Of a stretch of DNA of 64,000 bases, positions 6,520 to 14,710 are shown in pieces. Positions within the stretch are counted from its first letter, which is position 1; each line of letters begins with the position of its first letter. The stretch is from contig NZ_FNWQ01000010.1 of NCBI RefSeq assembly GCF_900108365.1, forward strand, positions 1 to 64,000, written 5' to 3'. The DNA is from Chryseobacterium culicis. Lineage in GTDB: Bacteria; Bacteroidota; Bacteroidia; Flavobacteriales; Weeksellaceae. A model generated the notes under the pieces. That model had not been told where the DNA came from. It ran no database searches and saw only the letters and a program-made list of their open reading frames with translations. The position numbers were made by a program, and so were the translations under genes.

Positions 6520-8313
6520 TTAATGGGCATTAAAAAACTCCCAAATCACCTTTGCTTTACTTTTTCCTAAAATTTCTTCAAGAGTCTCCAGATTGGCTTC
6601 TTTGATGCGTTTTACAGACTTCAGCTTAGAAAGAAGAAGCTCGATAGTTTTCTCCCCAACCCCCGGAATTTCCTCCAGCTCAGATTTTATAGTAGAGTTT
6701 TTCCTTCTCGTTCTGTGATGCTTTACTCCGAATCGGTGAGCCTCGTCACGCACACGCTGAAGAATCTTTAATGTCTCGGATTTTTTATCCAGGTATAAAG
6801 GTATAGGATCTTCCGGGAAAAAGATTTCCTCCAGTCTTTTCGCGATCCCTACAATGGTAATTTTTCCGTAAAGTCCCAGTAATCTGAGACTTTTTACAGC
6901 TGAAGAAAGCTGTCCTTTTCCACCATCAATAAGAATGAGCTGCGGAAGACTTTCTCCTTCATCAATCATTCTTTTATAACGACGGTAGATAATTTCTTCC
7001 ATGGTTGCGAAATCATTGGGACCTTCCACTGTTTTAGGATGGAAAATTCTGTAATCTGCTTTACTCGGTTTACCGTCTTTGAAAACAACACATGCCGATA
7101 CAGGATTCGTTCCCTGAATATTGGAGTTATCAAATCCCTCAATATGTCTTGGTTCCACAGGCATTCTCAGAAGTTTCTGCATTTCTGCCATAATTCTGTT
7201 GGTGTGTCTTTCAGGATCCACAATCTGGACCTGTTTAAGCTTTTCCAGACGATATTCCTTCGCATTTTTTTCAGAAAGCTCTACAATTCTTTTTTTGTCT
7301 CCTACTTTAGGAACTATCAGTTTCACATTGGGTATTTCTACAGACAAATGGAATGGCAAAAGAACTTCCTTAGAATCGGAAGAAAACTTCTGCCGGATTT
7401 CTATCAAAGCTTCCTCCATAATATCTTCATCTGTTTCTTCAAGAATTTTTTTGATTTCTGTAGTGAAACTTTGAATGATATTCCCATTTCGTATCTTGAA
7501 GAAATTAACATAGGCTGCAGTTTCATCACTGGTCATCCCGAAAACATCCACATCATCAATATTGGGATTGACTACCGTATTTTTGGCCTGATAATCTTCC
7601 AGTATGTCCAGTCTTTCTTTAATGATCTGAGCTTCTTCAAATTTAAGGTTAGATGCCAGTTTCATCATCTGATTGACCAGATAATCTTTGGCTTTCCGGA
7701 AATCTCCTTTGATGATTCCGCGGATGGCATCTATTTTTTCATCATAATCTTGCTTGCTTTCTAAATCTTCACATGGCCCTTCACAATTTTTGATATGATA
7801 TTCCAGGCATACTTTGTATTTTCCGTCTGCTATTTTGGAAGGAGAAAGATTCAGATTGCAGGTTCTGAGTTTGTAAATATGTTTTATGGTGTCCAATAAA
7901 ATCTTTGCAGGACGTACTTTCGCGTAAGGGCCATAATATTCTGATCCATCTTTAATCACATTTCTCGTCAGAAAAATCCTTGGGAAATCTTCATTTTTGA
8001 TGCAGATCCACGGATAAGTTTTATCATCCTTCAGCATGACATTGTAAAACGGCTGATGTTCTTTGATCAGATTGTTTTCCAATAAAAGTGCATCATATTC
8101 ACTGTTTACAATAGTTGTTTCCAGCCTTTGGATTTTACTAACCATTATTTTGATTCGGTATCCGGAAAGATTCTTGTTAAAGTAGGATAGAACCCTCTTT
8201 TTCAGATTTTTTGCTTTCCCAACATACAAAAGCTGTTCATTTTTATCATAATAACGATAAACGCCGGGTTCGGATGGTAAAGTTTTGAGCTGTAGTTCTA
8301 AAGAAGGATTCAT
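6520..8313 (-). CDS. uvrC: UvrABC excinuclease subunit C
   Basis: A 597-residue protein that makes both incisions in nucleotide excision repair. Domains in order: GIY-YIG nuclease (about residues 13-92; 'EPGVYRYYDKNEQLLYVGKAKNL' contains the signature), a Cys-rich segment (about 150-180), a UVR motif that binds UvrB ('LKFEEAQIIKERLDIL'), the RNase H-like 5' nuclease domain ('GFDNSNIQGTNPVSACVVF', 'LILIDGGKGQLSSA'), and C-terminal helix-hairpin-helix repeats ('LEEIPGVGEKTIELL'). Length is normal for the family. A -7 box lies only four bases before the ATG, so its mRNA may be leaderless. Confidence 0.98.
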   Translation of the reverse strand: MNPSLELQLKTLPSEPGVYRYYDKNEQLLYVGKAKNLKKRVLSYFNKNLSGYRIKIMVSKIQRLETTIVNSEYDALLLENNLIKEHQPFYNVMLKDDKTYPWICIKNEDFPRIFLTRNVIKDGSEYYGPYAKVRPAKILLDTIKHIYKLRTCNLNLSPSKIADGKYKVCLEYHIKNCEGPCEDLESKQDYDEKIDAIRGIIKGDFRKAKDYLVNQMMKLASNLKFEEAQIIKERLDILEDYQAKNTVVNPNIDDVDVFGMTSDETAAYVNFFKIRNGNIIQSFTTEIKKILEETDEDIMEEALIEIRQKFSSDSKEVLLPFHLSVEIPNVKLIVPKVGDKKRIVELSEKNAKEYRLEKLKQVQIVDPERHTNRIMAEMQKLLRMPVEPRHIEGFDNSNIQGTNPVSACVVFKDGKPSKADYRIFHPKTVEGPNDFATMEEIIYRRYKRMIDEGESLPQLILIDGGKGQLSSAVKSLRLLGLYGKITIVGIAKRLEEIFFPEDPIPLYLDKKSETLKILQRVRDEAHRFGVKHHRTRRKNSTIKSELEEIPGVGEKTIELLLSKLKSVKRIKEANLETLEEILGKSKAKVIWEFFNAH

Positions 8314-8317
8314 ACAA

Positions 8318-8325
8318 CAAAATTA
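8318..8325 (-). promoter_or_regulatory. Possible -7 element of uvrC
   Basis: On the minus strand TAATTTTG fits TAnnTTTG and ends five bases before the uvrC ATG. If used, transcription would start at or next to the start codon. No clear -33 TTG is seen, so this is tentative. Confidence 0.4.
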
Positions 8326-8354
8326 AGGAAACTTTCCCTATTTAAAAAAAGAAA

Positions 8355-8378
8355 AACCTGCAGATGATTCTACAGGTT
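8355..8378 (-). terminator. Terminator of the 8400-9161 gene
   Basis: Read on the minus strand, AACCTGTAGA and TCTGCAGGTT form a 10-bp stem (one wobble) with a 4-base loop, followed by TTTCTTTTTTT. Confidence 0.85.
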
Positions 8379-8399
8379 CCGGTATTTAGATTGAATGTT

Positions 8400-9161
8400 T
8401 TATCCGTGGTTCATTTCAGTATATTGGTAAATAAGAAAGCTCAAATAGTTCCACTCTACAGAATTTTTCGGATATTTTTTTATGAATTCCGCATTATCTC
8501 CAAATAAAAAATCGTAGTTGTCTTCAAAGTCATCTTTGTGAAGCCATATTACCTTACTGCCTTTCCTTACATAATAGGATTTGATAACACCACCCCCAAA
8601 AGCTGGAGCACCTACAAAGCCTGTAGTAGCTGTTTCTGATGCAAACGGATCGTGATAAACGGAAATAAGCTCATTAAATTCAGGATTAATAACCTGCATT
8701 AAAAAAGCTCTGGGTTCTTTTTTGTTTTTCAAAGAAACAATCTGGTTTTCATAGAGAACAGCATCATCGGTTACCGATTTACTGTATTTCTTGGTACTGT
8801 AATTTCTCATGTTGGAAATAAATTTTGCCGCTTTCATGGACTTTTCAGTCTCAGTAGGATATAAGTACATTTCAGCAATATCTGCTGCAGTAAATTTCAT
8901 AGGCTTTTTGGTATCCACATCTTCTATGGTGATAGAAAGAATTTGCCCTTTCTGCCTTTCCCATGATTTGCTGTAGCCCTGATGTTCCGTATTATCCTTT
9001 AAAATAATGGTAGAAACTTTTTTATCTGTTGCTGTATTAAAGCCTTCGTTAAACAGATAACGGTTCATTTCTTTTCTTTCTTCCTTTGAATATTTTACTT
9101 TCTGTGCAAAAGCAGCTGTACCTGCAACGCATAAAGCAAGCAGTAGAGTTTTCATTCTCAT
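8400..9161 (-). CDS. Secreted protein of unknown function
   Basis: A 253-residue protein with a signal peptide (residues 1-19, ending AFAQ). The mature part begins with a charged helix (KYSKEERKEMNRYLF), then an alternating strand region with 'STIILKDNTEHQGYSKSWERQKGQ', and a Gly-rich turn 'GAPAFGGGVIKSYYVRKGSKVIWLHK' near residue 200. One domain family is not recognised. It is transcribed as a single gene, with its own terminator, between uvrC and the divergent hutH. Confidence 0.8.
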   Translation of the reverse strand: MRMKTLLLALCVAGTAAFAQKVKYSKEERKEMNRYLFNEGFNTATDKKVSTIILKDNTEHQGYSKSWERQKGQILSITIEDVDTKKPMKFTAADIAEMYLYPTETEKSMKAAKFISNMRNYSTKKYSKSVTDDAVLYENQIVSLKNKKEPRAFLMQVINPEFNELISVYHDPFASETATTGFVGAPAFGGGVIKSYYVRKGSKVIWLHKDDFEDNYDFLFGDNAEFIKKYPKNSVEWNYLSFLIYQYTEMNHG

Positions 9162-9291
9162 GTATATTGGTTTTAATTTTCGGGGCTAAAAGTAACAAAT
9201 TAATTCACTTCTTTTTATAAAAATCTACAAGATTGAAATTTAGTTTTTCCAATTATTGTTAAATGCGTAATTTTAAGAAAATTTTTTAGAA

Positions 9292-10779
9292 ATGATATAC
9301 GGGGTAGATGTTTTTACTTTCCATGATGTTCTGGAAATCTGTAAAAAGCCAAATAAAGCGAAACTCAACAAAGCCGCAAAGGAACAAATCTTAAAATCTC
9401 AGAAAAACGTACAGAAAATAGTAGAGTCCGACAGATGTGTTTATGGAATCAATACAGGATTCGGGCCATTATGTGATACCAAAATCTCAGCTGACGAAAC
9501 CGCTCAGTTACAATATAATCTGATTATTTCCCATGCAGTAGGCGTTGGAAAACCTATTGATAAAGAATTCTCCAAAATCATGATGATTGCTAAAGTGCAC
9601 GCACTTTCAAAAGGGTTCTCCGGAGTTTCTCTGGAAGTGATTGAAAGAATGATCGTGATGCTGGAAAAAGATATCATTCCTGTAGTGCCGGAACAAGGGT
9701 CTGTAGGAGCTTCAGGAGACCTTGCCCCGCTGGCACACTTGGTACTGCCTTTACTTGGTTTAGGACAGGTTTGGGAAGGAGATCAGATCTTCGAAACAAT
9801 GGATATTCTGAATAAACATGATCTGGAACCTCTGGCTTTAGGGCCGAAAGAAGGATTAGGATTAATTAACGGAACTCAGTTTATCCTTGCTCATGCCATT
9901 AAAGGACTCGAAAAATTTGAATATTTATTAGATCTTGCAGACATGACGGCTGCCATGAGTCTGGAAGCATACAGAGGTTCTGAAAGCCCCTTCAAAAAAG
10001 AACTTCATGAGATAAGACCTTTTGACGGCAGTAGAAAAGTAGCGGCAAGAATGCTTAAATTTTTAAAAGGATCAGAAAATATGAAAGCTCACGAAGATTG
10101 TGAGAGAGTTCAGGATCCTTACTCTATGAGATGTGTGCCACAGGTTCACGGAGCAAGCAGAAATGCTTTTGAGCACCTTAGAAGTATGGCAGAAACCGAA
10201 TTGAACTCGGTAACGGATAACCCAATTGTATTAAGCTCTGAAGAATCTATCTCAGGTGGAAACTTCCACGGACAGCTGATGGCACTGCCATTAGACTATG
10301 CTACACTGGCGGCTGCAGAATTAGGGAATATTTCAGACAGAAGAAGTTACTTATTATTAGAAGGAAAGTATGGCCTTCCAAGGCTATTGACAGAAAGCTC
10401 CGGACTTAATTCCGGATTTATGATCCCGCAGTATACGTCTGCCGCTTTGGTTACAGAAAACAAAACATTGTGCTTCCCGGCATCAGCAGACTCCATCCCT
10501 ACAAGTTTAGGACAGGAAGATCACGTTTCCATGGGAAGTATCTCCGGAAGAAAATTCAATCAGGTTCTTGGAAACCTCGTCAATATTCTGTCTGTAGAGT
10601 TGATGTTTGCTGCTCAGGGACTGGAATTCAGAAGACCTGCAAAATGCTCTAAAGTGATTGAAGAAAACTTTGCAATACTTCGTACTAAAGTTGCCAAACT
10701 TGAGGATGACAGGCTGATCGGAAAAGATATGCTGGCGATTGCAGAACTGATCAATGAGAGAAAATTTGTGGTGAACTAA
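9292..10779 (+). CDS. hutH: Histidine ammonia-lyase
   Basis: A 495-residue enzyme that removes ammonia from L-histidine to give trans-urocanate. The ASG triad that cyclises into the MIO electrophile is at residues 140-142 (GSVGASGDLAPLAH), and 'YGINTGFGPL' (51-60) supplies the conserved active-site Tyr. Ser80-His81 in 'IISHAVGVG' is the pair associated with histidine rather than tyrosine specificity in this superfamily. Length fits HAL (about 500). No hutU, hutI or hutG is next to it, so the rest of the pathway lies elsewhere or the urocanate has another use. A terminator follows. Confidence 0.93.
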   Translation: MIYGVDVFTFHDVLEICKKPNKAKLNKAAKEQILKSQKNVQKIVESDRCVYGINTGFGPLCDTKISADETAQLQYNLIISHAVGVGKPIDKEFSKIMMIAKVHALSKGFSGVSLEVIERMIVMLEKDIIPVVPEQGSVGASGDLAPLAHLVLPLLGLGQVWEGDQIFETMDILNKHDLEPLALGPKEGLGLINGTQFILAHAIKGLEKFEYLLDLADMTAAMSLEAYRGSESPFKKELHEIRPFDGSRKVAARMLKFLKGSENMKAHEDCERVQDPYSMRCVPQVHGASRNAFEHLRSMAETELNSVTDNPIVLSSEESISGGNFHGQLMALPLDYATLAAAELGNISDRRSYLLLEGKYGLPRLLTESSGLNSGFMIPQYTSAALVTENKTLCFPASADSIPTSLGQEDHVSMGSISGRKFNQVLGNLVNILSVELMFAAQGLEFRRPAKCSKVIEENFAILRTKVAKLEDDRLIGKDMLAIAELINERKFVVN

Positions 10780-10787
10780 TCCCAAGT

Positions 10788-10813
10788 AAAGGCTTCCGAA
10801 AGGGGGCTTTTTT
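10788..10813 (+). terminator. Terminator of hutH
   Basis: AAAGGCTTCC (10788-10797) pairs, with three G-T pairs, with GGGGGCTTT around a GAAA tetraloop, then a T run to 10813. Confidence 0.75.
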
Positions 10814-10863
10814 GTTTACAATCTTTAAATCCTTCAATTTTTAAATCTTTACATTAATTAAAA

Positions 10864-11310
10864 ATGCACATCCTCAGAACAGATTCTACCCATAAAGATT
10901 TTCAGAATCTTGTAAAATCCCTCGATGCCACTTTGTCTGAGCATAATGGAGACCATGATGATTTCTTTGCTCAGTATAATAAAATTGACACGATCAAAAA
11001 CTGTGTTATCGTTTATATTGATGCTGTTCCGGCAGCTTGCGGAGCATTCAAAGCTTTTTCCGAAGATACAATAGAAATAAAAAGAATGTTCACCAATCCG
11101 GAATTCAGGAAAAAAGGACTGGGTTCAGCGATTATAAAGGAACTGGAAAGCTGGGCCGCAGAATTGAATTTTAAAAAGGCGGTTTTAGAAACTTCTCAGG
11201 ATCTGAAAAATGCTATTTCCGTGTACGAAAAAAGCGGATTTTACAGAATACCCAATTATGGACAATACGTTGGAATAGAGCAAAGTGTCTGCTACGAGAA
11301 GATATTGTAA
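10864..11310 (+). CDS. GNAT-family N-acetyltransferase
   Basis: A 148-residue single-domain acetyltransferase. The acetyl-CoA-binding motif is visible as 'FTNPEFRKKGLGSAIIKELESWA' (about 76-98), preceded by the strand 'DTIEIKRMF' and followed by 'KAVLETSQDLKNAISVYEKSGF', the usual motif B. It lacks extra domains, and the acceptor substrate is unknown. It is transcribed in the same direction as hutH but after the hutH terminator. Confidence 0.87.
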   Translation: MHILRTDSTHKDFQNLVKSLDATLSEHNGDHDDFFAQYNKIDTIKNCVIVYIDAVPAACGAFKAFSEDTIEIKRMFTNPEFRKKGLGSAIIKELESWAAELNFKKAVLETSQDLKNAISVYEKSGFYRIPNYGQYVGIEQSVCYEKIL

Positions 11311-11402
11311 TTTAATATTCATGTAATGCTAAATTCATTTTTTTTAAGTTTTTAATTCCCGTTAAAGTGTTATATTGTGGTTCCAACCAAAATAATAACA
11401 TT

Positions 11403-12884
11403 ATGAAAAAAACTGTATTCCTACTGGCAATATTTTTTGCCTTAAACTCCTGCTCCCGAGAAGAACTTCAGAATGAAAATGTAAAAACAGAAATGGCACA
11501 GAAAGATCCACTGACTGCCAAGCAAATCAATGAAAGGATCAATCAGGCTATTAAAACAGATGGCACTTTCAACTGGAAGAATGAATCTGATCACTTTGTA
11601 TGGAGTGCTGTTTTCCGCGGAAACAAAATGGTATCTATCGGCTTTGGAGCTTCTAAAGATGATTTTGACAGAAGTAAATCGCCTAACAGCGGTGATATGG
11701 AAAAAGAAGTCCTTTCTGTCATCAGAAAATATGAAGGAAAGGAAGAAAGAAATTTCCTTCTTCTTTCAGATCAGTATCTTAATCAGATGGATGTGGTGAT
11801 AGAAAATGAAGAAACCATAGCTGCTCTGAGACAAATGAAAAACATCCGGTATGTAGAGCCGGCAGACTATCACTATTTTGAATTTGAAGCGCAATATAAT
11901 GCTGCTGCAAAATCTTCAGGAAGCGGTTCATCAGGTTGTGGCTTTTCCTCAGCAACATTAAATGCAGCAGACTATACATCTACTACGCCCAGTGCAAAAA
12001 TTCCCTGGGCTTTTGCAAAGCATAATATTCCTGATGCATGGAGCTACAGCACAGGTGCTGGCGTTACAATAGGACTTATTGATACAGGCGTTTCTCCTGA
12101 GCAGACTTTACTGGGAGGAAGTTTTAATAATGGTGCTTCTTCAGGAAGAACAATCAGTAAAATCGGAGTGTATAATTCTGACGGATCCGGAGATCAGTGC
12201 GGGCACGGAACAAAAATGGCGTCTGTAATGGCCGCTCCCCGAAATAATGCTGGATTACCGGTAGGAGTTGCCTACAATGCCAGCCTGATCGCTTACAGAG
12301 CCGCAGAAAACGTTGTTCTTGAAACATCAAGCGAGCAGACAGCTGTAAAAACAGCGTTTACAGAACTAGGAAACAATACGAATGTAAAAATCATCTCTAT
12401 GTCGATGGGACATATCTTTTCCGTTGGAAAAATTGAAGACGGAGTTAAATATGCTTACTCTAAAGGAAAACTGATTTTCTGTGCCGGAGGAACTTCTACC
12501 AGCTTTACTAATTTTGTAGGGGTTATTTTCCCTGCATCCATGTCGGAAACTCAAGCCATCACAGGGGTAAAAGAGAATACATCCAATCAGAAATGTGATG
12601 TTTGCCACTCCGGAAGTCAGATCGACTTTACTTTCCAGATGGAGAGACCCTCAGGAAATACGGTTCCTGTATTGAGCTATTATAACGGACAGGCAGATTA
12701 TGTAGGAGGTTCTTCAGTAGCGACGGCAGCTACTGCTGGAATTGCAGCGTTGGTTTGGGCTAAGAATCCGTCATGGACGAGAGAGCAGGTGCTTAACAAA
12801 ATGAGACAGTCTGCCACCTATTATCCCAATGTAAATTCAAGCTACGGCTACGGAAACATCAATGTTCTGAAAGCAGTACAATAA
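11403..12884 (+). CDS. Subtilisin-like S8 serine peptidase, lipoprotein
   Basis: A 493-residue exported protease. An upstream in-frame start at 11367 exists, but the ATG at 11403 begins a proper lipoprotein signal (MKKTVFLL..., lipobox LNSC, Cys17), so 11403 is chosen. Residues about 40-160 look like an inhibitor-type propeptide. The catalytic triad is Asp227 (LIDTG), His268 (GHGT) and Ser438 (GGSSVATA). It ends soon after the peptidase domain and has no type IX C-terminal sorting domain, fitting lipid anchoring instead. A terminator follows, and the next gene is convergent. Confidence 0.9.
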   Translation: MKKTVFLLAIFFALNSCSREELQNENVKTEMAQKDPLTAKQINERINQAIKTDGTFNWKNESDHFVWSAVFRGNKMVSIGFGASKDDFDRSKSPNSGDMEKEVLSVIRKYEGKEERNFLLLSDQYLNQMDVVIENEETIAALRQMKNIRYVEPADYHYFEFEAQYNAAAKSSGSGSSGCGFSSATLNAADYTSTTPSAKIPWAFAKHNIPDAWSYSTGAGVTIGLIDTGVSPEQTLLGGSFNNGASSGRTISKIGVYNSDGSGDQCGHGTKMASVMAAPRNNAGLPVGVAYNASLIAYRAAENVVLETSSEQTAVKTAFTELGNNTNVKIISMSMGHIFSVGKIEDGVKYAYSKGKLIFCAGGTSTSFTNFVGVIFPASMSETQAITGVKENTSNQKCDVCHSGSQIDFTFQMERPSGNTVPVLSYYNGQADYVGGSSVATAATAGIAALVWAKNPSWTREQVLNKMRQSATYYPNVNSSYGYGNINVLKAVQ

Positions 12885-12903
12885 ATATTCATTTCATAAA
12901 AAG

Positions 12904-12938
12904 AAAAGGAAATATCTGTATAAGGTATTTCCTTTTTT
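12904..12938. terminator. Bidirectional terminator between the S8 peptidase and DODA genes
   Basis: AAAAGGAAATA (12904-12914) pairs with TATTTCCTTTT (12926-12936), with T on both strands' 3' sides. The flanking genes converge on it. Confidence 0.85.
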
Positions 12939-12956
12939 ATTTTGAGCATAAAGCAG

Positions 12957-13784
12957 TTATCCGATTCTTACACTCGTCATACTTAATGATCCCCCGATAA
13001 GCTCATCATTGAATAAAGTAAGTTCTTCAGACTGATCTTTTAAGCCTAAAGTATACAATAGAGGCAGATAGTGATCAGGCGTGGGGACTGCATACTGTAG
13101 AAAAGTTCCCTGCTTCTGATAATCAATAATATTCTGAAAATTATCGTCAAGAAGCCAGTTATTGGTCTTTTCTCTTGCTTCTACTGCCCAGTCCCAGCCG
13201 GCACCCACCGTATTGATGTTTTTCCAGTCGATGAGGCGGAGGTTATGCACAATATTTCCGCTTCCAATAATCAGGATCCCTTTTTCGCGGAGCTTATTGA
13301 GTCTTTTGGCCAGATCATAATGATACTGCGGAGGTTTTGTATGATCAATGCTTAGCTGAATGACAGGAATATCCGCATCAGGATACATATGTTTAATCAC
13401 TGACCATGCACCATGGTCAAGACCCCAGCTGTGGTCTTCTTCCACCTCTGCGGGAAGAAGAAGTTCTGCCGTTTCTCTGGCTAATTCCGGACTTCCCGGA
13501 GCAGGATACTGCACATCAAAAAGTGCCTTGGGAAAACCATAAAAATCATGGATGGTTTTTGGCATATCCATAGCCGTTATAAAAGTTCCGTCTGTATACC
13601 AGTGGGCGGAAATACAAAGAATTGCATTCGGTTTAGGAATTTCTGAAGCTGCTTTCCGGAAACCCTGTACAAACTGATTCTCTTCAATGGCATTCATAGG
13701 ATAACCATGTCCAAGAAATAAAACAGGCATTCTTGGGGTGCTTTTAAAACTGTTGCTTATGTTTTGAAGATCGTTGAGGTTCAT
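12957..13784 (-). CDS. ygiD: 4,5-DOPA dioxygenase extradiol-like protein
   Basis: A 275-residue member of the class III extradiol ring-cleavage dioxygenases of the YgiD/DODA type. Metal-binding and family motifs seen are 'LFLGHGYPMNAIE' near the N-terminus, 'ISAHWYTDG' , 'DHGAWSVIKHMYPDADIPV' and 'SGNIVHNLRLIDW'. These enzymes open catechol rings such as L-DOPA with a non-heme metal (zinc was found in the E. coli protein's structure). The physiological substrate in a flavobacterium is not known. Single gene, convergent with the S8 peptidase. Confidence 0.9.
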   Translation of the reverse strand: MNLNDLQNISNSFKSTPRMPVLFLGHGYPMNAIEENQFVQGFRKAASEIPKPNAILCISAHWYTDGTFITAMDMPKTIHDFYGFPKALFDVQYPAPGSPELARETAELLLPAEVEEDHSWGLDHGAWSVIKHMYPDADIPVIQLSIDHTKPPQYHYDLAKRLNKLREKGILIIGSGNIVHNLRLIDWKNINTVGAGWDWAVEAREKTNNWLLDDNFQNIIDYQKQGTFLQYAVPTPDHYLPLLYTLGLKDQSEELTLFNDELIGGSLSMTSVRIG

Positions 13785-13869
13785 ACAGATAAATATTGAA
13801 GATCATAAAAAATAAAAGGTCCAAGGCTTTTAGACAAATCCCTGAACCTTTTGTAATATATGTTATTTA

Positions 13870-14382
13870 CTATGCCTGTTTTACAAACTGTAATTCACCA
13901 GCTACTTTTACATCATCACTCACCATTACACCACCTGCTTCAAGCGCTGCATTCCAGTTTAATCCGAAATCTTTTCTGCTGATTTTTCCTTCAAAAGAGA
14001 AGCCTGCTTTGGTATTTCCCCAAGGGTCTACATTAATTCCTCCGAAGTCTACATCAAGATTAACAGGTTTTGTAATTCCGTTGATGGTAAGATTTCCAAC
14101 GATAGAATTATTTAAAGCCTGAGATTCAAATGTGATGGTAGGATGTACTTCAGCATTGAAGAATTCTGCAGATTTTAAGTGGTTATCTCTGTCTGTATTG
14201 TTGGTGAATACAGAATCCGTCTGGATGGTTGCAGTTGTTTTTGCATTTGCAAAAAATTCATCTTCAGAGTCTATTTCTGCGGTGAAAGTTCTGAAACTTC
14301 CTTTAACGTTAGAGATCATCATGTGTTTTACTTTGAAAGTAATTTCACTATGCGTAGGGTCTAAAATCCATTTTGTTGCCAT
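13870..14382 (-). CDS. YceI-family protein, cytoplasmic form
   Basis: A 170-residue YceI domain beginning 'TKWILDPTHSEITFKVKHMMISNVKGSF' and containing 'SAEFFNAEVHPTITFES', the hallmark segments of the lipocalin-like YceI fold, which in structures holds a polyisoprenoid-type lipid. There is no signal peptide, unlike many periplasmic YceI proteins, so this copy should stay in the cytoplasm. Its own promoter is visible upstream. Biological role in Bacteroidota is not established. Confidence 0.92.
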   Translation of the reverse strand: MATKWILDPTHSEITFKVKHMMISNVKGSFRTFTAEIDSEDEFFANAKTTATIQTDSVFTNNTDRDNHLKSAEFFNAEVHPTITFESQALNNSIVGNLTINGITKPVNLDVDFGGINVDPWGNTKAGFSFEGKISRKDFGLNWNAALEAGGVMVSDDVKVAGELQFVKQA

Positions 14383-14416
14383 TGTATTTTATATTTTTTG
14401 TTTGTTATTGATAATG

Positions 14417-14443
14417 CAAATTTAGGATAGAGAGCATATACAA
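14417..14443 (-). promoter_or_regulatory. Promoter of the YceI gene
   Basis: On the minus strand TTG (14443-14441) is followed after 16 bp by TAAATTTG (14424-14417), close to the Bacteroidota TTG/TAnnTTTG layout. The ATG is 34 bp further on. Confidence 0.65.
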
Positions 14444-14479
14444 GTCATTGATATAGGATAAGAAATAAGTTTTTGGGTA

Positions 14480-14578
14480 AATTGTCAATTTTGCTTCACA
14501 AGTGAATGGTGAATACCATAGCTTTTCAACAACTAAAAATTGACAAGCGCAGCAGATTGATTATTCACAATTGACTTA
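14480..14578. repeat. Dispersed repeat family B, copy 1
   Basis: About 100 bp that is clearly related to 32831-32930. Both copies begin with AATTGTCAAT, contain TTTGCTTC.CAAAGTGAAT-like and AAGCG.AGC segments and end with ATTCACAATTGACTT. The ends are inverted relative to each other (GTCAAT.GTGAAT), so each copy is an imperfect palindrome. It occupies the 328-bp gap between the divergent YceI and S9 peptidase genes. Confidence 0.75.
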
Positions 14579-14683
14579 TTCTAAAATTCTACTATTAAGG
14601 TAAGGAATAATTTCTTTTAACGTATGAATTTCATTTTATGAATGTTTTAATTTAACATTTCTTAACGATTGGTTTTTATTTCT

Positions 14684-14691
14684 TATTTTTG
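14684..14691 (+). promoter_or_regulatory. -7 element of the S9 peptidase gene
   Basis: TATTTTTG matches TAnnTTTG and ends 19 bp before the ATG at 14711. It lies downstream of the alternative in-frame start at 14669, which argues against that start. Confidence 0.55.
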
Positions 14692-14710
14692 GTGGATTCA
14701 ATTTTATACA

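Noticed and set aside
7039-7764. 241-codon ORF opposite uvrC
   Set aside because: Lies fully inside uvrC, whose motifs are complete; composition Phe/Ile-rich as expected for the antisense of a Lys/Glu-rich gene.
11367-11402. Longer N-terminus for the S8 peptidase
   Set aside because: It would put 12 polar residues ahead of a clear lipoprotein signal peptide.
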